NCBI GenBank assembly: GCA_035772405.1
Contig: JAYKKM010000440.1
Span: 313,501 to 377,500, forward strand
Direction of reading: 5' to 3'
Length of the DNA: 64,000 nt
DNA from: Chrysogorgia sp. JL179-B06
Lineage: Eukaryota; Cnidaria; Anthozoa; Scleralcyonacea; Chrysogorgiidae
Made by a program: the position numbers and the translations under genes. The notes below the pieces were generated by a model that saw only the letters and a list, made by a program, of their open reading frames with translations, did no database searches and was not told the origin of the DNA. Below, in pieces: positions 1 to 11,536 of the stretch. How positions within the stretch are numbered: the first letter of the stretch is position 1; every line of letters starts with the position of its first letter.

Positions 1-320
1 ATTAATTTAAGTTTTCAGAAACCTATAAAAAGGCAACTTCATAAAGTTACAATATAGATGCATGTCAGTTATAACATCAAATGAAATTAGGTGTAATATG
101 TCCCACCACAGAGCACATGCTCTAACATTTCAATACTTTTCAATACTCAAATTTCTTACTTCAAGTTCAAGAATAAATCATACGTCTCGATATTGATCAC
201 TATGGCTAGAACAATTTGTAAGTAGTTTCTGACAGATTACACGGATAACAAAACCTTATTTATTTCATGAATTTTTTGTAACTTTTTTGAAAATCATTGA
301 AATTTGAAGGGCATGTTGTA

Positions 321-465
321 AAACATGGACTGTACTGTACTGGACTGATAAAACATGGACTGATAAAATATGGACTGATAAAACATGGACTGATAAAACA
401 TGGACTGGTAAAACATGGACTGATAAAACATGGACTGATAAAACATGGACTGGTAAAACATGGAG
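321..465 (+). repeat. 15-bp tandem repeat in left end of MULE-like element
   Basis: About eight head-to-tail copies of a 15-bp unit (TGGACTGATAAAACA, with T/G variants) sit just inside the left terminus. The open frames across it are products of the 15-bp (multiple-of-three) period and are not genes. Confidence 0.9.
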
Positions 466-828
466 GGTTAGGATCTTGGAGGGTTGGGATCTTTGTTGTT
501 TTGGGGTTAGCGATTATTTGTTAATGTAGACATCATACATTCACAGCTACACGTTACATGTTTTACCAGTCCATGTTTTATAACAAACAAGACGCCCGCT
601 AGGCGTTAACTCGGGCTACTGTTGAAAGACATTGCAGGCAAATTCAGCGATTTGAATTCAATAATACACAAATCTATAGTTGTAGGTACAATGTTACATG
701 TAATGATATTGATACAGCTGTCAGTGCAGGGGTGGTTAAATTTTCCATCATTGCAAACCCATAACATAGTGTTGGCCAACGGCGGTGAGTTCGCTCAGTA
801 TGCCAAATGAGCCATCCTGTTTGCTGAC

Positions 829-2053
829 CGGTCAGTATGATCTGCAGACTGCAGACCAAGTATAAAATGCAGAATAGGTATAAAATGCAAACTAAAACTG
901 CAGACTTGGTGTAAAATGCAGACTGCGATATAAAGACTCACCTTGAGTTTCACAACACGGAAGTTCAGAAAATTCGACAAGGAATACAGCAGAGCCTTTC
1001 CTACGAAGACTTCCAATCACTGACATTTTGTTGATTATGGTTTTCCCGGTGATGATCGAGGATGAGCATGAAATCTTGTTGGTCACCTTTAATAAGGCGG
1101 GGCTTAGGGTTAGAAACTCATTCGGCAGGGGGTTAGGATCTAAGTTGTTTGGGGGTAAGTGGTTATTTGCATGGTTATTTTAGGTTATTTTAGCAATCAC
1201 TAATCAAAACACAACAAAACTTGGCATACATGGGTAAAAACATATACCAAATCCAATGGTGTATTTATAATTTTGTGGTAACCATACTCACCATCAAATT
1301 ATGTGGTCAATCACTAGTATCAAAATACTTATTTAAGCAATTACCATTTGAAACACAATAAAACTTGGCACAAATGAGTAATGACATATGCTGAAACCAT
1401 TAGTGATATTTATATCGGCAAAGTGGTGGTTGCCATGGTAACCATACTCACCATTAGTTTCTATGGTCAATCGGTATAATTATATATGGCAATTTGGTTA
1501 CCATGACAACCATTTTAACCAGTCTTGTTAGTTTAAGCAAGATTATATCTGGATATGTTGACTCCGAAGTAGAATAAGTCAATAGTCTGTATAAGGACAA
1601 CCATAAACATCAGGTCCTAACTATAACCAAACCCTGTGTCCGCTAAAATGGATGACTCAAAAGGACCTTTACATTTTTAGAACTACTATTATCCTAACCC
1701 TAATCTCAATCTTAATCCTAACCCCAACCATAACCTTGATCCTAACCTTGATCCTAACCTTAAACCTAGCCATAACCGTAGCAATCGATAACCTAACGAA
1801 AAATAAAAAACAGAAAGGTCTTTTTGAGTCATCCCTTTTAGCCTTCCCCGGACAGCGGTCATTTTCATAATCAACAAAATGTCAGTGATTGGAATCCTTG
1901 TCGAATTTTCTGAACCTCCTCCGTGTTGTGAAACTCAAGGTGAAAAACGCAGTCTGCATTTTACACCAAGTCTGCAGTTTTAGTCTGCATTTTATACCTA
2001 TTCTGCATTTTATACTTGGTCTGCAGTCTGCAGTCTGCAGATTATACTGACCG
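829..2053. mobile_element. MULE-like MITE nested in the 310-6494 element, 10-bp TSD
   Basis: Roughly 200-bp terminal inverted repeats start CGGTCAGTAT and continue through alternating CTGCAGACTGCAG and TATAAAATGCAG blocks. The right arm (about 1875-2053) mirrors the left (829-1030). The direct repeat GTTTGCTGAC flanks it exactly (819-828 and 2054-2063). The middle holds degenerate CCTAACC-type repeats and no coding sequence. The 9-11-bp TSD and long inverted ends fit Mutator-like elements. Confidence 0.8.
1689..1787 (+). repeat. Telomere-like degenerate CCTAAN array
   Basis: A run of CCTAACC/CTTAATC/CCTTGATC-type hexamers lies in the middle of the nested MITE. It resembles TTAGGG-type telomeric sequence but is degenerate and interstitial, so it is a minisatellite within the element and not a telomere. 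Confidence 0.7.
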
Positions 2054-2063
2054 GTTTGCTGAC

Positions 2064-3420
2064 CTAATTCAGTTCTAGCCAACAGTGTCATCCTGGCAAG
2101 CGAGCCGGCCTGTGCTCACTAATAACAATTCAGATGGTCAGTTCGGCAAACAGGTTCAGTTTGAGGAAGCATTAAATCAGTTAACCTTTTTCTCAGTGTA
2201 TAAGCATAGCAGTAAATCAAACCATTTAGCTGGCAGTAGCAAGGTGTCATAAGCTATTATAAAATAGTTTAAAGAAATGTAATTCAAAATCTTTATTTCT
2301 TTGAAGTTATATAACATTTTGAGCCAGTAAACATATTCATAATTTTAGCATATTTATTATTTGAGAGGCATTATAGTTATACATACTAATGACTAGCTTT
2401 CCATGCATGTAGTCAAGGCCAAAATTCAGTTCGAAAGGTACGTATCTGGCTGTACAGACCTAGTAACAGTTTGCAATTGTGTGCTTGTGAGTCAGTCTGG
2501 CAAGTGGGCTAGCCTGCCTCATGTTAAATATCAGGACAATTACTGTTTTGCTAATCATGAATGCCAAAAATCAGTTTGAAAGGTGTGTATTTGTGGGGTT
2601 GAGGGACAATGGAAAGTACATGGCTGAACAGACCCGTCACTGGTAAACCAGCACACAATAACAAACCATTTTACTCCTTGATCTTGACAGTTGGTATGGG
2701 TGTCAGAGATTTATATACTGTGTGTTCATTTGTAAGCATTTGTGTATAATAATATGAACAATCGATACAAACTTACTGATAACCCAGAACATGTTGGAGC
2801 CCCATTTAAGCTTACAGGTAAAATATCAAGTGAAACAGGGTTATTGCAACTTAATAGTATATACCAATTAATAATTGGTATATACTATATACATATATGA
2901 AACAATAAACTGTAGCACCGACTTTATTTTGATTAACTAAACAATAAACAATACAGGCAACAAAGCTTATAAAAATATTACAGTTACCATATGTTGAGTC
3001 TCATATTAAATTCTTCAACATTTAGTAGACAAAAAGCGTATGGAAACAGATAATTTGACCGAGTACAGCGTTTTCGAAATCGCAGACGAACCCGTTTCGA
3101 AAGCGATCGGGATTGTAAGCGTATATAAGATCAAGATACTTGCCAGCCACATCAAAGATTTTCAGTGAAGAACACTCGAAGAAAGGTGATAAAAACGCAT
3201 GTATATATGCGCGCAGTTTCGCAGGTCAAAAGCCTGGGTACGAGGTTGATCGGGATGATGCAATAATTGTTTGGGATCACTTGACTGCGCTTGTGTAGTA
3301 ATACCACATTCATAGTCTCGCTCACTAGTCTACAAATTTAGTCAACAATGATGCAATAATTGCCATTTCGCGACGACGACAAAATAATAATAATAAAAAT
3401 AAACAGAGCCTTTTTTAAGA
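2064..3420. other. No gene seen; interior of MULE-like element
   Basis: AT-rich noncoding DNA. Short direct repeats occur (for example CAGTTYGAAAGGTRYGTAT near 2430 and 2572). No open frame has recognisable protein similarity. Confidence 0.6.
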
Positions 3421-3427
3421 CTCGTGC

Positions 3428-6194
3428 CACAGAATAAGTATTGAGCAGAAGGTCCACTCGCGTCGGAACCTTTGAAGTTTTTGTGCTCGCGCATGTCGCT
3501 CCGCGCATACCGGCCGCCATGTTGAAAGCAAGTAAACTCCAGCCAGGTGAACAGTAATTAATATGGCGAAAAACGGGTTTGGATCATTTGAACGGCTATA
3601 TCTCAAAATTTTGCACGCCGATTTTCTTTCCACGGCTAGTACGTCTAAAGCAAAGGTAGGTGATCAATTTTATTGTGGTTAGAAGGCAATTTAACATGTT
3701 AAACGGGTAATTTTCGCGATTTTATATTTGACTTATACTCGGTCTGTCCTCGAGTTTTTCAAATTGTCTGTAGCCTATATTTTTACAAATCCCACATTTG
3801 CTTGTATTGTTACTTGTTTTTTAGACTACTTAGTGGAGTTATTTACATTTGATATATTCGATATTTGATCAAACCAAAGTTTTTCTGTTCGGCATTAATA
3901 AATTTAAATTTAACCACACGCTTGAAAGTTGAAATCATCAGCTTTGTTATAACATGGATAGTAAATAGACTATTTAAATAGACGATAGTCTATTTACTAT
4001 CCATGGTTATAATAACACTGGTTGTCAGGCTTCTCTACAGTATTTTACAGTGCTGTTCCCATTTCCTTTGTTGATTTATAGTAATTATTTTAAAGATGTG
4101 CCACCTTCACATCTTTCTTTCCTTTCTTTTAGTAGAGGGAAAGGTCACAGTTTGCAAATTTCAAACAATAATAAATTCGCATTCTCAAAAACAACTTCGA
4201 GAAGGAATTCTTCACAGCACAGGAATATTTATACATTCTTCAATAGCTCCAGGATATTGCCTCTAACACAGGAGCTCTTGGTGAAAATGGAGAAAGAAAA
4301 TGGAGCTTCTTTGCAAGTTGAGCAACAGTGGATCTTCATACATTTATGGAACAAGTAACCAGAAACATATGCAATGGAATTTTCTTTGATGTTTGACATT
4401 TGTCTCCCTATAAATAATCAGTTTACCCAATATCCAAGGTTTGAGGAGTCAGAGGAGATATGGAAACCAGTGTTGTTGCATTTGATATTTCTACATCCCA
4501 CTGTATAGAGATCTAGACATTTTTTGTAATCACTTTGCCTGAAGATGACTTTGAAATAAAGTTGAATCACAATTTTACATTAATAGTCTTGTCTTGACTC
4601 AAATCTTGGGTTTTCAGGATGTCATTATTTTTTGGAATATGCTGTTTTATAGTGTTTGTGTAAACTGGGCAAGAAGATCATCCAAGTCTTGTGTCCAAGT
4701 GAATTATACTGCTGTTGGGTTATCATTGTTCGCTCCCTGTTGTATAAAACGTTTGTGGCTGATCACTCCCCTCTTTTGACCCCAAGTTATAATAAGCAGT
4801 CTTTCTTTGAACTCCTACTTTTTAACCCCTGAGTTCCCATCTCTGTTATATCCTGCCTTTTTTAAACCCAAATGACAGACTCCCTTTTAATTAACTCTTC
4901 TAAAACACCTCCCTTTTTATTTTCAATCTTCTAACTACCTTTTAATTAACTCTACTAAAACACCTCCCTTTTTATTTTCAATCTTCTAACTTTAGTTAAT
5001 ATGCTGTTACAGTGTCTCAACATTGTACTTTTAAACATTTTGATTAAACATTAAGACATACAAAAATAATGCTTTCATTGATATTTAAAATAATCTGCAG
5101 CAACATATAATTATTATCTTTATCATTTGTCAAAACATGCATTAAATCACAATAAATGCCTTGAACAGTCTGGTCAGTTTCTTATTGTGAGTTGAAATCC
5201 AGGAACAACAATACAGTCAAATATGTCAGTATACGTACAGCAGACAAATATGGTCCATTATGTGTAATCTTAGTGAAACTTAATGGTCTGAATTTGGAGC
5301 ATTTGAGAGTGTTTCATCAAAATTCCCATCAACTTGTCTCTTGAAGAATGGAAGCTTGCTTTCAATTCAATGAACTGTCAAATCCAGCTGAAGTTCAAAC
5401 ATAACATCAACTAAAATGAAGAATAAAAAACGCATATATTATAATAATCTAAAACTTTAAAAAATATGGCAAGGTAGGCAAACAAGACAGTAAAAAGCCT
5501 AATTGTCCATACACAAATATGTATTTACAGGCATTATAGGCATAAGAGTAAAAACGCTATAAGAACTCGGCAAACATAAAACAGAGAAGAAGGATGAAAT
5601 CGCATGTATCTGGTATTATTAATGACTGAATTGAACTGAATTTTAAGGAACGCTGCGAGGCAATTCTATTATTAAACTTGGTGTATATTTTAGGCAACGT
5701 TGAAGTGTTGAACGACCATATCTTGAAGGTATAATTTTTAAAAACAAGGGAAATCTACACACAGTACATTAGGATTTCAGTCGTGACATTAGGATTTTAA
5801 CTGACATGCACAAATACTATATAATGAATAAAACTGTTATTGAGAAAAGTTTATCTCGACTTGACATACCGTACTAGATTCATTGTGTCATGACCGAAAT
5901 CATCACTCAGAACTAGCTAAATTCCACACAAAAAAATTGTGTATGTACCTTCTAACCACAAGTAAATTAATCTCTTACCTTCCATTTATAATATATCAGA
6001 GTAAAATGAAAATCGCCGTAATAGTTTTCCAGCTAGAGCCATTTTAGTGACCCAACTTCGTTTTCCGCCATGTTGTTCCTTGTTGAGACGCTGGAGTTTA
6101 CTTGCTTTCAACATGGCGGCGCAACGCATGCGCACTAAAAAACGAGGACACCGCGTACCCCCGAGTGGACCTTCTGCTCAATACTTATTCTGTG
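3428..6194. mobile_element. 2.8-kb inverted-repeat element with 7-bp TSD, nested
   Basis: The ends are inverted copies starting CACAGAATAAGTATTGAGC, with similarity running some 280 bp inward (GGCCGCCATGTTGAAAGCAA on the left, mirrored near 6100). The direct repeat CTCGTGC abuts both ends (3421-3427 and 6195-6201). Both arms carry an ATGGCG start followed by a GTAAG/GTAGG donor-like site, suggesting outward-copied promoter and first-exon sequence. No transposase was recognised inside. The region 4000-5900 is AT-rich with an AATAAA site near 4555. Confidence 0.65.
3563..3655 (+). other. Possible first coding exon inside the left inverted repeat
   Basis: An ATG in the context TAATATGGCG opens a 31-codon frame that ends exactly at a GTAGGT donor-like site (3656). 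The mirrored right arm has a corresponding ATGGCGGAAAAC start but hits a stop after 12 codons. I could not follow a downstream exon, so this is a candidate only; it may be the first exon of a lost transposase. Confidence 0.2.
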
Positions 6195-6270
6195 CTCGTG
6201 CTCTCCCCCACAGGGGGGGGGAGGCCCGAGTAATAATCGCTAACCCCAAAACAACAAAGATCCTAACCCT

Positions 6271-6487
6271 CCATGTTTTACCAGTCCATGTTTTATCAGT
6301 CCATGTTTTACTAGTCCATGTACTATCAGTCCATGTTTTATCAGTCCATGTTTTATCAGTCCATGTTTTATCAGTCCATGTTTTATCAGTCCATGTTTTA
6401 TCAGTCCATGTTTTATCAGTCCATGTTTTATCAGTCCATGTTTTATCAGTCCATGTTTTATCAGTCCAGTCCAGTCCATGTTTTACA
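6271..6487 (-). repeat. 15-bp tandem repeat in right end of MULE-like element
   Basis: About thirteen copies of CCATGTTTTATCAGT, the reverse complement of the array at 321-465, close the right end of the 310-6494 element. All six-frame openings here are repeat artefacts. Confidence 0.9.
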
Positions 6488-6503
6488 ACATGCCAATTTG
6501 AAG

Positions 6504-7912
6504 ACGTCAACATTAAATGTCGCAAAATTTAATTATATAATTTGCTTTCTTTTAATTTTGAGGTTGGACATAATTTACCTAAAAAGTGTAAAACATCGTT
6601 CACGATCACAATTTTTCTTAATAACATGAATATTTTGGGTTTATCAACAAATGTAGTGTAAACGTCTTAAAATCGCAACCCAAGAGCTCATTGCATCTTT
6701 TACGGTAATTGAATTGATTTCTTTAAATTGTTGTCTGTATTTTACACTTGCAGGTTTATGCAACATCTGTGACAAGGTACTTGTATCGTTTGAAATCCTT
6801 TTGGAGTGGAGAAAGCTTTTCCGCCGAGGAGTCCTCATTTCAATTGCGATCCAAAGCATACTTGATGTAATGGTTGAGAAAGTAAAGGTAAAACAAATAA
6901 TTTATCTGTCTACATAGTTAGACAAACTTTGACTTACCTAGATCGCAGTGTCGATGCGCTGTGTCACGAGCAAAGCTATGTCTATATACGTTTACTGTTT
7001 GTTGATAATTTAAAACTTGATATATATTATATTGGGAAAACATTTTGATTTGTGTCTTAACGATAGCTTGTTGTTATTATCGGCATTGCCTATATACATT
7101 ATACAGTAGTGTATAGGCTAAAATCACACTATCATGTAAAAACACAATATAATATGTGCAATTGCCAATAAATCTCAGCCCTAACAGTACTATCAAATAC
7201 ATTACACGTTTGCATGCAATGTTCCAGACTTCCAGACAGAAAAAGGGCTACTTATGTCTAGGGATACTTATGGCTACATGAGATTAAGCTGTATAACGGT
7301 ATTTATCGAGGAATTAATTGAGGGTTTATTTATTCACTATTTAAGAAATAGAAAACATTTTCCGTGTTTCGATACAGTTATAGAAACACGAGTGGAAGTT
7401 TGGGAGTGTTTCTATAACGTATGGGAACACGGAAAGATGTTTTCTATTTCTTTTATAAAATAACACTGCGGAAACAAGTAATAAGACTCTTTTATTAAAA
7501 TGATGAAAATATACATTCTCCTTACTCACGCTAGACAGCGTCGTTGGCTGCTCAAATGAACATAAACACTCTTAACTGTGAGAAAAGCATCCAATCTTCT
7601 CGTTTTTCTTCTTATTGGCTGTCATAGAACATATTTATCAACATTTTAGCTCTTTGTGAGCAAAGGTTCGTCTTACAGTCCATTTTATAAAAATGGCGGG
7701 AAAAATCCATGTTTGCCATCGAGTTATACAAACACGGCTTTCAGCCAATCAGCGCGCGTGTTTTAAATTTGTTATTTTATAATATGTACATAGTGCGTAA
7801 TCACAATTTAAAATAAGTAATCGTCCTATATATGTACGGTTGATATACAAGTGCGATTTTATAATTTTTCAACCTGAAGTCTGAACAAGTTAATTTTTTT
7901 GCAGTCTATCAT
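6504..7912. other. No clear gene; possible lone exon-like segment near 6753-6886
   Basis: A pyrimidine tract plus AG at 6752 and an AAAG|GTAAAA donor at 6887 bracket a 134-bp segment that is open in one frame, but it has no recognisable domain. The rest is AT-rich noncoding DNA with the palindrome at 7343-7455. Confidence 0.25.
7343..7455. repeat. Foldback (palindromic) repeat
   Basis: The arm AAGAAATAGAAAACAT...CCGTGTTTCG is mirrored by CACGGAAAGATGTTTTCTATTTC. The approximately 113-bp segment can fold into a hairpin. I saw no convincing TSD, so it is called as a repeat; a MITE is likely. Confidence 0.55.
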
Positions 7913-7921
7913 CATTTTTCC

Positions 7922-9069
7922 TAGCCTGCGTGGCGGCGTTAGGGGGAGGGGGAAGCGGAAAGGCGAAGTGGGGAAGGGAGGAGGGAACGCCTGCACGAAA
8001 GACCCATGATTTTGGATTTCCGCCCACATGAAAAACTGTCAAAAACAACCAATCAGCGACTAGCGGGCTTTCCTCGATGATTAAAACATTTCACTTCGGG
8101 CCGAATCGTGAAATATCCATGTCTGAAACTCCGTAAAAAGCTTGACTGCATCTGGTGGAAACAAGATTTATTTTGAAAATGTATTCAAGCAATCGTGTAG
8201 ACATGGAAGCACAGAGTTGATTCTGGCTGAGACTTGTGAATCAATCGGCTTTGCATTATTACGCAGTGAAACTTTCTCCGAGCGGGTTTGTAGGTCTTGC
8301 GGCAGAATAAATAAGAAATGCTTTTGAACTTTATAACGTTATTAAATCAGTATTAACACATGCGAAAGAAGGAGACAGCAATGTTCCACCAACCGATAAC
8401 ATTAATAGCTCTGATAGAATGAAGCGACATCTGACTGCCGAACACCGTTACTCCAGAATGGGATTTGGCCAAGAAATTTCATATGCAAGACAACGTAGCT
8501 AGAAACCATCACTTATATACGTTTAGCCGTAAGTCTCTCCATTCTGAAACGTCGAAGGAATTCTCCGAAGGCCCAGAGAGCATTGTTGAAACACCTGAAG
8601 ACTAGGACAAGGTAGAAATCACAATAATATAGCTGCTTCCCCTGCCGACTGATAATCACACGCTCGCACGAACGTCTGGTAAATCTACCAAATCCATAAT
8701 CAAACTCTTGCCAAATCCCGTAGGTAATACCATCAAAACATCTTTTCCTGGCAGCAGCTCCCTCGTAGCAACTTTTTGTTCCTGTTTTAATTTAAAGCTA
8801 CGACCAGCAACGAACTGAAGATCGGTTAAAGCTTTCGAAATAAAATAATCTACCAACACGGTTTTTCTAAAGTCGCCATTTTTAAATGTTTATTTCCGGA
8901 CAGGAAACCCCTGAATACTAATGAGTTGAGTTAGCCAATCATAATTTAGCGTCCTCTGGTGGACGTAGAAATCCAAAAACATGGGTCTTTCGTGCAGGCG
9001 TTCCATCTGCACTCACCCCAGTCCCCGCCCCCCTCCCCCAATCGGCCTAAACGCCTGCTTCGCAGGCTA
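7922..9069. mobile_element. MULE-like element carrying a RecQ-helicase fragment, 9-bp TSD
   Basis: The termini are inverted copies starting TAGCCTGCG, with similarity of about 100 bp including GAACGCCTGCACGAAAGACC in both arms. The 9-bp direct repeat CATTTTTCC flanks it exactly (7913-7921 and 9070-9078). The interior contains no transposase but does contain the helicase fragment at 8656-8859, so it resembles a Pack-MULE or a deletion derivative of an element that encoded a helicase. Confidence 0.8.
8656..8859 (-). pseudogene. RecQ-like superfamily-2 helicase fragment (Q motif and Walker A)
   Basis: The 67-codon frame holds a Q-motif-like KLKQEQ and the Walker A region LPTGFGKS, in the spacing and context seen in RecQ-type helicases (LLPGKDVLMVLPTG). 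Nothing downstream of the Walker A motif is present: DEAH, motif III and the second RecA domain are missing. It is a captured or residual N-terminal fragment inside the 7922-9069 element and cannot encode an active helicase by itself. It could have been spliced to another exon, but none is visible. Confidence 0.6.
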
Positions 9070-9078
9070 CATTTTTCC

Positions 9079-11461
9079 ATTTTGTACATTTAGGAATCAC
9101 CAACAAAGAATGAGCTAACAAACGTAGCAAACCATCTATATAATGGTTTCTATTGTTTTGAGGTCAAGAGATTTGTATTCCACCATATGTGGAATATGCG
9201 GTATTATTGGTGAGGTGTAATTTGGAGACGGAAATTAGAAAAATAGGTCCGCACTGCGAACATGTGGGAACCGCGTGGAACATTAATGCCTGGGTCTGCC
9301 TTGTCAATGAGTAATGAGCATGGGATTGGGGTGTGACCAAAAGGGAGGCCCATTTTTATGAAAAAATCACAAAAAGACTACGTTATCTAAACTGTGGAAC
9401 GACAAATCCAAATCTGTAATACTAACTGAAATATTAGTATTATTCATTTATACTGGGGCATTTATATCCCCACTATGGGATCACTGCCATGGATGCTCTT
9501 TATCATTATATTGATGTGGTGCCTTTAAAGTGTCTATGAAATGAAATTCGCCCCAGTTTATTATGATTGTATTTGAAACTCTTAAATAATGAAAAATGGC
9601 ATTTACACACTTTTTATCTCGTTCTTGAATTATTACGCTTTATACATAGGTGTAGGAACCGGGGGCTTCAGACTCCCAAATTTTAAATGGGAGCTGAGTC
9701 CCCCAAAAGTGTTGCTAAATTTAATATTTTTTTCCTCAATTGTATTACTGAATTGTATCTACTGTACTTCATCTACACGAGATTTTACAAACGGGTGTAG
9801 TCTGAAATGCCTGAAGTGTTAGCCAAACCCTAAACGCTTGCCACGCGAGTGTTATATTGGTTCCCAAACCCTTCTGTCAGTACTAGGTGCAAAAAATGAC
9901 GTCATATGGTAAGAGGCAGCAGGTAAACTTGGATTAATTTGAACTATGCTCGCTGTAGAATTTGATGAAAAAGTTTGCTCAAATTGCTACAAATTGTCTT
10001 TCCGAGCTTATAGATTTCACAAATTTCCAGGGGAGGACACCCTAAAAATGTGGTCACTTATTACCTGTTTGTTGACCTCAACCCCCCCCCCCCCCCCCCA
10101 ACTTAAAATCCATTCCTACACCTCTTGCTTTATATAATTTAATCTGTGACGTCACAAAATGGACACAGCATTAAAAGCAAAACTGAAAACAGACTGGTTA
10201 AACTAAATAGATTCAAACCTTGCTGACTTACTCAGTCAAGAAAACTAAAATTTAAAGGTTCTAATGTGATTGCTATGGTAACACATTAGTTGCCATTATA
10301 ATAATTCTTTGTTTTCAGCAACTTATTTAGTTTTAGGTAGTTGACATCCTTTTTCCAATGCAACAATACTGTTTAAAATAATAAAACAGTAACTGCAACG
10401 ACGAAAAGAAGAAAACTTTGTTTCTATACAAAGTAGCCTGGGAACAAAATATGTTACCATGGGAACCAAATAACAACAATCTGATATTAGTTGCCAATGA
10501 GATATAGGAGTAATAGGACCTATCTTCAAATGTCTGGCAATACTATTCAAATCCATATTCCAGCAACCATTCTTTGACTTCCTCGATTGTTTTCGCCATT
10601 TCTAAACCGAGGGAACGCGTCTGAAACAATCGCTAACACCAGAAATAAGGAAATAATGGAAACGCTATCATCGACAATGCAGTCACTGACGCGCATACTA
10701 CAACAGAACGAAAACAACCAAGGTAGTTCATCAGTCCAAAAACAGAAAAACGAAAGTATCGGCAATATATCAAGGTCTGTGGCTCAGTTTATGTCAATCA
10801 CGTTGCAACGTAGCAACGCCTAGTTACTTGTCATTTCCGGTCCTCGCTTCCAGTTCCCAACGACGTTTGCCATGCACGGGAACAATATTTTATTCCACAT
10901 ATTATAATATACTAAAGATCGCATAAGAATGTCGGAATTGCAGCGAAAGGTAGCGATTTTTAAAAGTGTCCGGTGTATTTTCAAACAAGTAATAATCATT
11001 TTGTCATGCTCTCCAGAGCAGATCAATCGCGCGCCCAATAGACTAACTATAATCTGTATTAATTAACGTTTTCGTGCTATGCTTCTGCAGGGTTATCAAT
11101 TCCGATGAATTTCGCGGCTATATCTTCATGCTAAACGTCATATTTCCATATATTTCAGTTCTACTGTTGCGCTGACCGAAATTCACACAATAGAAACGAA
11201 AATTCCTGCAATAACACCAATCCAGATTAATCGCTGTAGGTAATATCGTCATTATGAACTCGATTTTATTTGAGTCGAGTCGGCAGGCTACCATCTAGTC
11301 AATTTCTCTCTATGTTCTAAATCAAACATAGTTACGTTTTCTTAGATTTTACCAAAGTGTCCAATGCATTGTCAAACAAGTAATCTACTTAATAGCGCGC
11401 CTAATAACTAACAATAATAACTAATAACAAATTATTAACTAATTTACGTTCTACATTTCGT
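9079..11461. other. No gene seen
   Basis: AT-rich noncoding DNA with an 18-bp poly-C tract near 10082 and several short open frames without protein similarity. An 18-codon frame on the minus strand at 10543-10599 (MAKTIEEVKEWLL...) resembles the start of a small helical domain, but it has a stop and no visible continuation. Confidence 0.5.
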
Positions 11462-11470
11462 GCTATTTCA

Positions 11471-11527
11471 TAGCCTGCTCACAGCCCGAAATTATTTTTT
11501 AAATAATTTGGGGCTGCGAGCAGGCTA
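11471..11527. mobile_element. 57-bp foldback mini-element with 9-bp TSD
   Basis: A nearly perfect 57-bp palindrome starts TAGCCTGCTC and ends GAGCAGGCTA, flanked by the perfect 9-bp direct repeat GCTATTTCA (11462-11470 and 11528-11536). The end sequence matches that of the 7922-9069 element over TAGCCTGC, so it is probably an extreme deletion derivative of the same family. Confidence 0.75.
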
Positions 11528-11536
11528 GCTATTTCA

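Larger units (their letters stand above)
310..6494. mobile_element. MULE-like DNA element, non-autonomous, with 9-bp TSD
   Basis: The ends are inverted copies beginning GGCATGTTGTAAAACATGG, followed inward by a 15-bp tandem repeat and then by an inverted block containing GGATCTTTGTTGTTTTGGGG. The 9-bp direct repeat AATTTGAAG lies immediately outside both ends (301-309 and 6495-6503), the TSD size typical of Mutator-like transposons. I found no transposase reading frame. The interior is largely occupied by two later insertions (829-2053 and 3428-6194) and noncoding DNA. Superfamily assignment rests only on TSD length and terminal structure. Confidence 0.75.

Noticed and set aside
297..524. 75-codon frame with (K/Y)HGLI repeats
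   Set aside because: Same 15-bp tandem repeat artefact at the left end of the element.
1690..1790. Possible telomere
   Set aside because: The CCTAAN units are degenerate, interstitial and lie within a nested MITE bounded by TSDs.
6178..6525. Long open frames of 79-161 codons on both strands in the 15-bp array
   Set aside because: The repeat period is a multiple of three, so all frames without a stop in one unit stay open. The peptides are pure repeat artefacts.
7921..9070. RecQ fragment as evidence of a host helicase gene
   Set aside because: It lies wholly inside a transposed unit with exact TSDs and lacks all motifs after Walker A.
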